Assembly (NCBI GenBank): GCA_031265595.1
Contig: JAISCM010000272.1
Span: 1 to 6,121 of the forward strand
Length of the DNA stretch: 6,121 nucleotides
Direction: 5' to 3'
From: Tannerellaceae bacterium
GTDB lineage: Bacteria; Bacteroidota; Bacteroidia; Bacteroidales; Tannerellaceae
The position numbers were made by a program, and so were the translations under genes. The notes beneath the pieces are model-generated. The model made no database searches and had not been told where the DNA came from. It saw only the letters and a list, made by a program, of their open reading frames with translations. Every line of letters begins with the position of its first letter. Position 1 is the stretch's first letter. Positions 1 through 5,653 of this stretch are shown one piece after another.

Positions 1-146
1 AGTCCCAAACGTTTTGTACCTACAGCTATATTAAGCGGCGAGCCTCCTACAAAGGCGCTAAATTCCTTTATCTCGGTAAAGGGAGCTCCGATATTGTTTG
101 AATACAAGTCTATAGACGAACGTCCATACGTAATTACATCATACAT
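1..146 (-). CDS. iolC: 5-dehydro-2-deoxygluconokinase (IolC-like, PfkB family), N-terminal 48 codons
   Basis: Partial gene that begins at ATG 146-144 and leaves the window at its left edge. The visible protein starts MYDVITYGRSSIDLYSNNIG and continues through an FVGGSPLNIAVGTKRLG stretch at residues 32-48. This is the N-terminal pattern of PfkB-family sugar kinases: the first beta strand with G-R-x-x-x-D-L-Y, and the substrate-side GGSPxNIAxG motif typical of IolC. IolC phosphorylates 5-dehydro-2-deoxy-D-gluconate (DKG) to DKG-6-phosphate in cytoplasmic myo-inositol breakdown. An in-frame TAA lies six codons upstream of the ATG, so the start is well fixed. The gene follows iolB by 15 bp on the same strand, which supports both the call and cotranscription. 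The ATP-binding and catalytic C-terminal part is outside the window, so another PfkB sugar kinase is not fully excluded. Confidence 0.85.
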   Translation of the reverse strand, partial: MYDVITYGRSSIDLYSNNIGAPFTEIKEFSAFVGGSPLNIAVGTKRLG

Positions 147-161
147 AGCGCTGCGCTTTAT

Positions 162-1046
162 TTATTTATTCATTTCTATTGTTACCAAAGGGAGTCTCGG
201 GTCCATTGTTTTCCAGGTATCATAAATCCATTCATGGTCTGGGTCGTTACTTGCGGCCAGGCTCTGATCGCTACCAGCAAGGAAGTTCAGATAATAAACC
301 GTATATCCATGACCGGCTATTACGGGATGATGACCACGCGGCACAAGCGCCACATCGTTGTTATGCGCTTCCACTAATTCATCGAGCGCGCGATCTTCCG
401 TATAGATGTGCTGAATGGCAAATCCCCGGGGTTTATCTGTTTTATAAAAATAGATCTCTTCCAGGCAGGCCTCTTTCAATGTTCCTTCGGCATCTACCTT
501 CCGCTCATCATGTTTATGGGCAGGGAAAGAACTCCAGTTGCCGGAGGGTGTATAAACCTCCACACAAACTAACCGGTGGCAGGGAGACCCCGGTGGCAAT
601 ATGCGGTTTATCTGCCTGCTGGCATTGTCTCCGCCCCGAAGCTCTATCCCCATATCCTGTACCATTTGAGGTGTAATAAAAACCGGCTCGTTCTGCTGAT
701 CGGTTTCCACCCAGCTATAAGCAATATCCAGCAGCTCGCTTTCAGCCACCAGCGTAAAGTCTGTATGTGCCGGGAGATAAAGCGCATGGGGAAGCCCGCT
801 GAATACATTGGCCCGTCCATTACCCGTCCGCCAGCTTTCGTTACCGGATGTAACGGCAAAGTTTCCACCCAGTAATACAATGCAATACTCGGCATTTCCG
901 GTATGCTGCCTCCATACTTCGTCCTTTTTCAGGGTTCGTGCGCAAAAGTTCAGATGTTTCCATTTGGCTTCCTGTGCGGTGAAATTTTGATAAAAAGACT
1001 CCTCTCTTGCTTTGATCAGCAAATTACTACCATTACTATCATTCAT
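162..1046 (-). CDS. iolB: 5-deoxy-glucuronate isomerase (IolB)
   Basis: A 294-aa cytoplasmic enzyme that converts 5-deoxy-D-glucuronate to 5-dehydro-2-deoxy-D-gluconate, the step before IolC. It is a bicupin protein of the KduI/IolB family. The C-terminal cupin carries the family's best-conserved block, SGNWSSFPAHKHDE (residues 168-181), which supplies metal-binding H177 and H179. LEEIYFY (195-201) follows with the glutamate ligand, and VPRGHHPV (235-242) holds the last histidine, probably H240. YYLNFLAG (251-258) and NDPDHEW (267-273) are also characteristic of IolB. The length is close to Bacillus IolB (about 271 aa); the extra residues are at the N terminus and in a slightly longer loop between KHDE and LEE. 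It lies 33 bp after the symporter gene and 15 bp before iolC, so it is probably the second gene of the operon. No strong Shine-Dalgarno site is visible, as is usual in Bacteroidota. Confidence 0.95.
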   Translation of the reverse strand: MNDSNGSNLLIKAREESFYQNFTAQEAKWKHLNFCARTLKKDEVWRQHTGNAEYCIVLLGGNFAVTSGNESWRTGNGRANVFSGLPHALYLPAHTDFTLVAESELLDIAYSWVETDQQNEPVFITPQMVQDMGIELRGGDNASRQINRILPPGSPCHRLVCVEVYTPSGNWSSFPAHKHDERKVDAEGTLKEACLEEIYFYKTDKPRGFAIQHIYTEDRALDELVEAHNNDVALVPRGHHPVIAGHGYTVYYLNFLAGSDQSLAASNDPDHEWIYDTWKTMDPRLPLVTIEMNK

Positions 1047-1079
1047 ATTTAAACCTGATATTAGCTTTTACAACTATAC

Positions 1080-2894
1080 TTACCAGAAATAAAGGTATAA
1101 GAATATTAATATACCACAGATACCGATCACAATCAGATTGAAGGGTATAGGGGTCTTGAATATTTTCCGGTCGAAAATAAGGGCTTTCTCATCCATATCG
1201 GAACGTCTGGCATTTGTGATCAGCACAATACCTAAAAGGATGAAACCGGCTACCAACACGTATACCGAATCGAGTGCAAAAGACGAAAACCGTTTAAGGA
1301 AGCAGGCAGCAACCATACCCACCAGAGCCGAAAGAACGATCATCATCGACCCGAAACGCACGTCTTTCTTCTTTGCCTCTTCACTCCGCGCCGAAGCCGC
1401 TACCCTGTGCTTCCTTTCCCGCAAACTTAGGCCGACAAAAAGGACAGATAAAATAATAAACACATAACCGATCCGTATGATAAACGGCATATCAGGAATG
1501 AGAAACTTCATGGCAAAAGCTACCGGCAATGTAAATATAGCCGTCCATAAAGCAGCATTAGCCGTAGCATGACGCCAAAACATACCCATAAAGAATATAA
1601 GGAATATCCCCGGATAGATAAATCCGGTATACTCTTGTATTAAGGGATAAACCTGATCGAATGAAGCAAACTCCGGGGCTATTAATGTAGCGATCAGCAG
1701 GGATACGAATGCCACCATACGCCCTACACGCACCAGTTCTTTATTTCCGGCATCGGGCCGTATGTATTCTTTATATATATCCATCGTAAAGATGGTAGAT
1801 GTACTGTTGATTATCGAACTCAATGAAGAAACCACCGCAGCGGTTAATGCAGCAAAAGCCAAACCGGTAATGCCCGGTGGTACGATATTATTTAGCAACC
1901 AGGGATAAGCTTCATCCGATTTACCAATATCCGCATGTAGCACATAGGCGGCAATACCGGGAATTACAACCAGTAAAGGAACCAGGAGTTTTAAAAATGC
2001 GGCAAATGTTAACCCATACTGAGCTTCTTTTATACTTTTCGCTGCCAGCCCCCGCTGTATAATGTACTGGTTAAATCCCCAAAAACAAATATTTGTCAGC
2101 CACATAGAACCTAAGATGACCGCTACACCCGGGAGGTCCAGAAACGCATCTTTCATCGCCCCGTCAGTCCCGTCCGGAATAGCATGTATCCCTTTTTCTA
2201 TGATCATGGTAAACCTTTCGGGAGCCTGGTGGAGAATTTCCCTGAAACCGGCAAAGACACCTTCGCCGCCGCTTACTGCATCTACAGCCAAAAAGGTAGT
2301 TACCAATCCTCCACCTATAAGAAATATCACCTGTATAACATCTGTCCATGCCACTGCTTTCAATCCTCCATAAAGGGAATAAATGGCAGCAAAAAGTGAT
2401 AATCCTACGATTCCGTAGAGTAAAGGGATACCTAATACTTTTTCCAAGGCGAGTGCGCCCAGATAACTGACGGAGGTAAGATTGACAAACACATACATCA
2501 ATAGCCAAAAGACAGATAAGCTGGTACTGATCCGGCGGTCATACCGTTTATTAAGAAATTGCGGCATAGTATAGATACCCGTACGTAAAAATACAGGGAG
2601 AAAATACCTGGCAACAATCAGTAATACCGCAGCTGCGATCCACTCATAACATGCAACGGCCAGACCGATTGCATATCCGGAGCCTGACATGGCAATAAAA
2701 TGTTCTGCCGAAATATTAGCCGCAATCAACGAAGCCCCTATCGCCCACCAGGTAAGCGATTTTCCGGCTAAAAAGTAATCGGAAGCCGTTTTCTCTTCCC
2801 CCTTTTTGGTTCGCGAGACCCATAATCCTACCCCTACGATGATTATGGCATATACTATAAAAATAATCCAGTCAATAAATGCGAAGTGGTTCAT
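1080..2894 (-). CDS. Sodium/solute symporter, vSGLT-like (SSS/SLC5 family), probable inositol or sugar carrier
   Basis: A 604-aa inner-membrane protein, closely related to Vibrio SGLT as recalled from memory. Helix 1 is at about residues 9-27, then DYFLAGKSLTWWAIGASLIAANISAEHF-type core (40-66), the SSS signature region GLSLFAAIYSLYGGLKAV (164-181), WGFNQYIIQR (272-281), and the sodium-site helix AAVVSSLSSIINSTSTIFTM (352-371). Aligned by motif to vSGLT, the Na2-site positions are kept (A58, I61, A353, S356, S357), as are sugar-contact positions E84, N268, K302 and Q420. The vSGLT contact Q69 becomes H65 and the gate Y263 becomes F271. After a charged loop (491-513), two extra hydrophobic segments (about 514-533 and 542-560) precede the terminal helix (585-603). 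As the first gene upstream of iolB and iolC, it probably imports myo-inositol or a related polyol with Na+; substrate is inferred from context. The start ATG 2894-2892 fits the family N terminus. Confidence 0.92.
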   Translation of the reverse strand: MNHFAFIDWIIFIVYAIIIVGVGLWVSRTKKGEEKTASDYFLAGKSLTWWAIGASLIAANISAEHFIAMSGSGYAIGLAVACYEWIAAAVLLIVARYFLPVFLRTGIYTMPQFLNKRYDRRISTSLSVFWLLMYVFVNLTSVSYLGALALEKVLGIPLLYGIVGLSLFAAIYSLYGGLKAVAWTDVIQVIFLIGGGLVTTFLAVDAVSGGEGVFAGFREILHQAPERFTMIIEKGIHAIPDGTDGAMKDAFLDLPGVAVILGSMWLTNICFWGFNQYIIQRGLAAKSIKEAQYGLTFAAFLKLLVPLLVVIPGIAAYVLHADIGKSDEAYPWLLNNIVPPGITGLAFAALTAAVVSSLSSIINSTSTIFTMDIYKEYIRPDAGNKELVRVGRMVAFVSLLIATLIAPEFASFDQVYPLIQEYTGFIYPGIFLIFFMGMFWRHATANAALWTAIFTLPVAFAMKFLIPDMPFIIRIGYVFIILSVLFVGLSLRERKHRVAASARSEEAKKKDVRFGSMMIVLSALVGMVAACFLKRFSSFALDSVYVLVAGFILLGIVLITNARRSDMDEKALIFDRKIFKTPIPFNLIVIGICGILIFLYLYFW

Positions 2895-2940
2895 AATTAA
2901 TCATGTATTAAAATTTCTGTATTTCATGATATTATGTTCA

Positions 2941-2948
2941 CAAATATA
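2941..2948 (-). promoter_or_regulatory. Bacteroides-type -7 element for the symporter/iol operon
   Basis: The minus strand reads TATATTTG here, a full match to the Bacteroidota -7 consensus TAnnTTTG. It would place transcription start near 2934-2936 and give a leader of about 40 nt before the ATG at 2894. No TTTG or TTG (-33) is present at the expected distance upstream (around 2966-2974). One copy of the GAAGAGAT word (2962-2969) lies close to that position instead. A missing -33 element fits a promoter that needs an activator such as the neighbouring AraC protein; that is inference. Confidence 0.5.
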
Positions 2949-3068
2949 GATGAGCCTATAAGAAGAGATTTTCTTTTTTTTGACCAGTCATAATGATATC
3001 TTAACCTTTTTTCTGTTTATATTGCATCTGAAGAGATAATTATGAGTAACAATTAAAAAATAAGTTAG

Positions 3069-3076
3069 TACATTTA
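3069..3076 (+). promoter_or_regulatory. Possible -7 element for the AraC-family regulator gene
   Basis: TACATTTA matches TAnnTTTG at all fixed positions but the last. It would give a transcription start near 3082 and a leader of about 40 nt to ATG 3124. No convincing TTTG -33 element is seen upstream, so this is a weak assignment in A/T-rich sequence. Confidence 0.25.
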
Positions 3077-3123
3077 CCTCTTCAAAATAACCCCTATGAT
3101 CATCAAAAACGAAATGAAAAGCA

Positions 3124-3990
3124 ATGAAACCATTTTATCAAAAACTACGTCCCTCTTCCGAACAATCTTTTATTTTTTACAAAGAGGAACTGCCTCATTT
3201 TATAGTACCCTGGCATTATCACCCTGAAATTGAGATTTTACTGGTTGTGAAAAGTACGGGTACAAGTTACATAGGCGATAGTATCAAAACGTTTGGCCCG
3301 GGTGATGTGTGCCTGATAGGAGAGAATCTTCCCCACAGATGGAAAAGCGATAATGAATATCTTGAAGAAAATTCGATCCTGAATACGAATGCACATGTTA
3401 TACAATTTCGTAAAGATGTGCTTCTGCAATTTATTACATTGCCCGAAATGACGCCTATCCGGTTATTGCTGGAACGATCGCAACGCGGTATCCGTTTTAC
3501 AGGGAGTTCGCGGATAAAGATAGGAAGGATGATACGAAGGATATTCCATGAAAACGGATTAAAACGTATTTCCGGATTGCTTCTGTTACTTGAAACCATG
3601 TCGAATGAAGAAAATTTTGAATACCTGGCCAGCTCAGGTTTCTCTAAAAGCATGTATAGTACGTCCGACTTCCAGCAGTTCAATACCGTATACGAATATA
3701 TTATTCAAAATTTTACCCATCCGATACGGCTGGAAGAGGTAGCGGAGAAAGCCTGTATGGTACCTACCGCATTCTGTCGCTATTTTAAAAGAAGAACAGG
3801 CAAAAGCTTCTCTGTCTTTCTGTATGAATTTCGGATAGGGCATGCCAACCGCCTATTAATAGAAACCGATATTAAGATATCAACCATCGCGCATGAATGT
3901 GGCTTTAATAATCTTTCCAACTTCAACCAACAATTTAAAAAGGTAACCGGCTATACTCCGCAAGCATACAGAAACAAATATAAGCTATAA
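3124..3990 (+). CDS. AraC-family transcriptional regulator (cupin sensor plus HTH), candidate inositol regulator
   Basis: A 288-aa cytoplasmic DNA-binding regulator. The N-terminal half is a cupin-type sensor: WHYHPEIEILLVV (residues 30-42) with H31, H33 and E37, then GPGDVCLIGENLPHRW (58-73) with H71. The C-terminal domain (about 185-288) has two helix-turn-helix motifs of the AraC/XylS type: IRLEEVAEKACMVPTAFCRYFKRRTG (201-226) and IKISTIAHECGFNNLSNFNQQFKKVTGYTPQAYR (250-283), the latter matching the AraC family signature. Regulators with this layout usually bind a small ligand in the cupin. It is transcribed away from the symporter/iolB/iolC operon across a shared 229-bp region, so control of that operon in response to inositol or an intermediate is the natural inference. 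Out-of-frame ATGs exist at 3096 and 3114, but only ATG 3124 gives the family reading frame. The gene ends 5 bp before the convergent TSCPD gene. Confidence 0.9.
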   Translation: MKPFYQKLRPSSEQSFIFYKEELPHFIVPWHYHPEIEILLVVKSTGTSYIGDSIKTFGPGDVCLIGENLPHRWKSDNEYLEENSILNTNAHVIQFRKDVLLQFITLPEMTPIRLLLERSQRGIRFTGSSRIKIGRMIRRIFHENGLKRISGLLLLLETMSNEENFEYLASSGFSKSMYSTSDFQQFNTVYEYIIQNFTHPIRLEEVAEKACMVPTAFCRYFKRRTGKSFSVFLYEFRIGHANRLLIETDIKISTIAHECGFNNLSNFNQQFKKVTGYTPQAYRNKYKL

Positions 3991-4005
3991 ACGCGTTAGC
4001 GCGTT
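3990..4005. terminator. Small stem-loop at the convergent gene ends
   Basis: Arms AACGCG (3990-3995) and CGCGTT (4000-4005) can pair as a 6-bp stem around a TTAG loop. The stem overlaps the last base of the AraC stop codon and the last codons plus stop of the opposing TSCPD gene. It is symmetric, so it could form in either transcript. The short stem and lack of a clear T-run on either side make it at best a weak two-way terminator. Confidence 0.3.
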
Positions 4006-4253
4006 AGTTCTTTCAGCGCCTGGGCTATCTGGTCGGGGCAGGAAGTGCCTTTCTTTCCGCAGACGATGCCTTCCAGGCGTTTGATGGCTTCGTCTATACG
4101 CATGCCTTTCAGCAGGCTGGCCACGCCTTGCGAATTGCCATGGCAGCCGCCGGCTACTTCAACGCGGCAGATCGTATCGCCTTCGGTCTCGATGGTGATC
4201 TGATTGGAACAAACTTTCTTGTCGGGGATATAGGTGTATTGTTTTTTACTCAT
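3996..4253 (-). CDS. TSCPD domain-containing small protein (TIGR03905 type, function unknown)
   Basis: An 85-aa cytoplasmic protein with no signal peptide or membrane segment. It carries five cysteines: C15, C29, C37, C65 and C72. C15 is followed by N-Q-I-T-I-E; then come IEVAGG-like VEVAGGCHGNSQG (residues 31-43) and IVCGKKGTSCPDQIAQAL (63-80). The last contains the literal T-S-C-P-D motif that names the family. The length and four main cysteines fit the stand-alone family TIGR03905, related to the cysteine-rich domain found at the end of some class II ribonucleotide reductases. A metal-binding role (zinc or similar) is plausible from the cysteines, but the biochemical function is not known. 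The start ATG 4253-4251 sits about 16 nt below a perfect -7 element shared back-to-back with folC. The gene converges on the AraC gene, with 5 bp between stops. Confidence 0.85.
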   Translation of the reverse strand: MSKKQYTYIPDKKVCSNQITIETEGDTICRVEVAGGCHGNSQGVASLLKGMRIDEAIKRLEGIVCGKKGTSCPDQIAQALKELTR

Positions 4254-4273
4254 CGCTTTCTATTCTCTTCGGG

Positions 4274-4305
4274 GCAAAGGTATGGAATTAATTCCTTACT
4301 TTTGC
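4274..4305. promoter_or_regulatory. Palindromic bidirectional promoter of the TSCPD gene and folC
   Basis: Two perfect Bacteroidota -7 elements face away from each other. On the minus strand TACCTTTG (4282-4275) drives the TSCPD gene, and on the plus strand TACTTTTG (4297-4304) drives folC. Between them lies the perfect 12-bp palindrome GGAATTAATTCC (4284-4295). Counting outward from it, the pairing continues to G4274/C4305, with mismatches only at 4283/4296 and 4279/4300. Starts expected a few bases past each element would give leaders of only about 16 nt to ATG 4253 and ATG 4326. No TTTG -33 element is visible in either direction; each -33 region coincides with the opposite -7. Confidence 0.7.
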
Positions 4306-4325
4306 GCGAACACAATTATAAAAGG

Positions 4326-5645
4326 ATGACATACGAAGAAACGTTGCATTATCTATATACCAGCACGCCGGTGTTCGAACATACCGGAGCGGCTGCCTAC
4401 AAACCGGGACTGGCCACAAGCCTTGCCTTAGACGACTACCTGGACAATCCGCATACATACTATGATACGATCCATGTAGGCGGAACGAACGGCAAAGGCT
4501 CCGTCTGCCATTTGCTGGCGGCCATCCTTCAGTCCGCAGGCTATAGGGTAGGCCTTTATACGTCTCCCCATCTGGTAGACTACCGCGAACGGATCCGTGT
4601 AGACGGCGAGATGATCCCAAAAGAATACATCGTTGATTTCGTAGAAAAACACCGGGCCTTCTTCGAACCCCTGCACCCTTCGTTCTTTGAACTTACCTCT
4701 ACCCTGGCATTTGACTATTTCCGCTCTCAGGAGGTGGATATTGCCATTATAGAAGTAGGCTTGGGCGGCAGGCTGGACAGTACGAACATCATCACCCCCA
4801 TCCTGAGCATTATTACCAACATCAGTGAAGACCATACCCAACTGCTGGGAGAGACATTGGGCGAGATAGCCTACGAAAAAGCAGGTATTATCAAACCCGG
4901 AGCGCCGGTAGTAGTAGGAGCAATATCCGACGACGTAATAGCCGATGTATTTATAAAGAAAGCCGAAGAGATGGCAGCGCCCCTATACTACACAGGCAAC
5001 GAAAAGCTACTGCTTGGAGAACCGCATCTTGTAAAAGAAAAGGAATGGTATTATGATACCGCAGACTACGGACAATTATTCGGACAATTGGCAGGACTTA
5101 TCCAGGTAGCAAATACGCTGACGGTATTGTGCGTATTGCGTGTATTGGCCGATCTGTATATAGATATAGATATACCGAGAGAAGCTGTAAGGAACGGTTT
5201 TGAACATGTAGTAGAACTAACCGGACTGCAAGGCCGCTGGCAGGAAATATCGCCTGCCCCTTATACGATAGTGGATACCGGGCATAACCCCGACGCCTGG
5301 AGATTCCTTAATTTCCATATTAAAACGTGTATTGTATCACGCCGGAACTTGTATATGGTGATCGGTCTGTCGGCCGATAAAGATATAGATAGCATCTTGA
5401 AGGAAATGCCAAAGTTCGGTTTTTACCTGTTCACCCAGGCGTCTACCGGACGTGCGTTGCCGGCCGGCATACTTGCTGCGCGTGGTAAAGCGGCCGGTTT
5501 GCTTGGCGTAGCCTGTGATAAGTTGGCGTATGCGGTACGCCAGGCGATGCACCTGGCCGGTGAAGATGATATGGTATTTATAGGCGGAAGCAACTTTGTA
5601 GTAGCCGAAGCCCTGCCGCTGCTTAAAGAAAAGAATTATAAATAA
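4326..5645 (+). CDS. folC: Bifunctional dihydrofolate synthase / folylpolyglutamate synthase
   Basis: A 439-aa cytoplasmic Mur-ligase-family enzyme that joins glutamate to dihydropteroate and lengthens folate polyglutamate tails using ATP. Numbered from ATG 4326, the P-loop is GGTNGKGSV (residues 52-60, K57). TSPHLVDYRERIRVDG follows (79-94), then EVGLGGRLDSTNI (143-155), ITNISEDHTQLLG (163-175) and YEKAGIIKPG (183-192), the last bearing K185, candidate for the modified lysine. The C-terminal domain has LQGRWQ (301-306), VDTGHNPDA (316-324) and IGLSADKDID (346-355). Length agrees with known FolC (about 420-440 aa). The open frame extends upstream to 4128, but that extension is antisense to the TSCPD gene and crosses the promoter. 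MTYEETLHYLY is the usual FolC N terminus, and AAAGG directly abuts this ATG. The gene probably heads an operon with the MFS gene 8 bp downstream. Confidence 0.95.
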   Translation: MTYEETLHYLYTSTPVFEHTGAAAYKPGLATSLALDDYLDNPHTYYDTIHVGGTNGKGSVCHLLAAILQSAGYRVGLYTSPHLVDYRERIRVDGEMIPKEYIVDFVEKHRAFFEPLHPSFFELTSTLAFDYFRSQEVDIAIIEVGLGGRLDSTNIITPILSIITNISEDHTQLLGETLGEIAYEKAGIIKPGAPVVVGAISDDVIADVFIKKAEEMAAPLYYTGNEKLLLGEPHLVKEKEWYYDTADYGQLFGQLAGLIQVANTLTVLCVLRVLADLYIDIDIPREAVRNGFEHVVELTGLQGRWQEISPAPYTIVDTGHNPDAWRFLNFHIKTCIVSRRNLYMVIGLSADKDIDSILKEMPKFGFYLFTQASTGRALPAGILAARGKAAGLLGVACDKLAYAVRQAMHLAGEDDMVFIGGSNFVVAEALPLLKEKNYK

Positions 5646-5653
5646 ATAATAGT

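Larger units (their letters stand above)
2895..3123. promoter_or_regulatory. Divergent control region between symporter operon and AraC regulator
   Basis: This 229-bp A/T-rich intergenic region separates the minus-strand symporter/iol operon from the plus-strand AraC regulator and must hold both promoters and any regulator sites. Repeated short words are visible. GAAGAGAT occurs at 2962-2969 and again at 3030-3037, with an inverted GAAGAG (CTCTTC) at 3078-3083. ATGATAT occurs at 2926-2932 and 2993-2999. An 8-T run is at 2974-2981, followed by TGACCAGTCA with 4-bp inverted arms. AraC proteins generally bind direct repeats, so the GAAGAGAT copies are candidate operators, but short repeats in A/T-rich DNA can arise by chance. 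Confidence 0.6.

Noticed and set aside
179..676. 165-aa plus-strand open frame across iolB
   Set aside because: It is fully antisense to the well-supported iolB gene, has no recognisable domain and low-complexity basic composition; it is a frame shadow.
1047..1079. Possible terminator or promoter between the symporter gene and iolB
   Set aside because: The 33-bp gap contains no hairpin and no TAnnTTTG element on the minus strand, so cotranscription is the simpler reading.
2164..2508. 114-aa minus-strand open frame inside the symporter gene
   Set aside because: It is another reading frame of a region where the symporter frame carries clear conserved SSS motifs, and its peptide is Arg/Cys-rich with no domain.
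2974..2981. Run of eight T as a terminator
   Set aside because: No stable GC stem precedes it and no plus-strand gene ends upstream; it is simply part of the A/T-rich divergent control region.
3096..3224. Short open frame from ATG 3096 (about 42 codons) overlapping the start of the AraC gene
   Set aside because: It overlaps the regulator out of frame, has no recognised motif, and a leader-peptide role has no supporting sequence feature.
4428..4841. 137-aa minus-strand open frame opposite folC
   Set aside because: It covers the FolC P-loop and catalytic motifs in antisense and shows no family features of its own.
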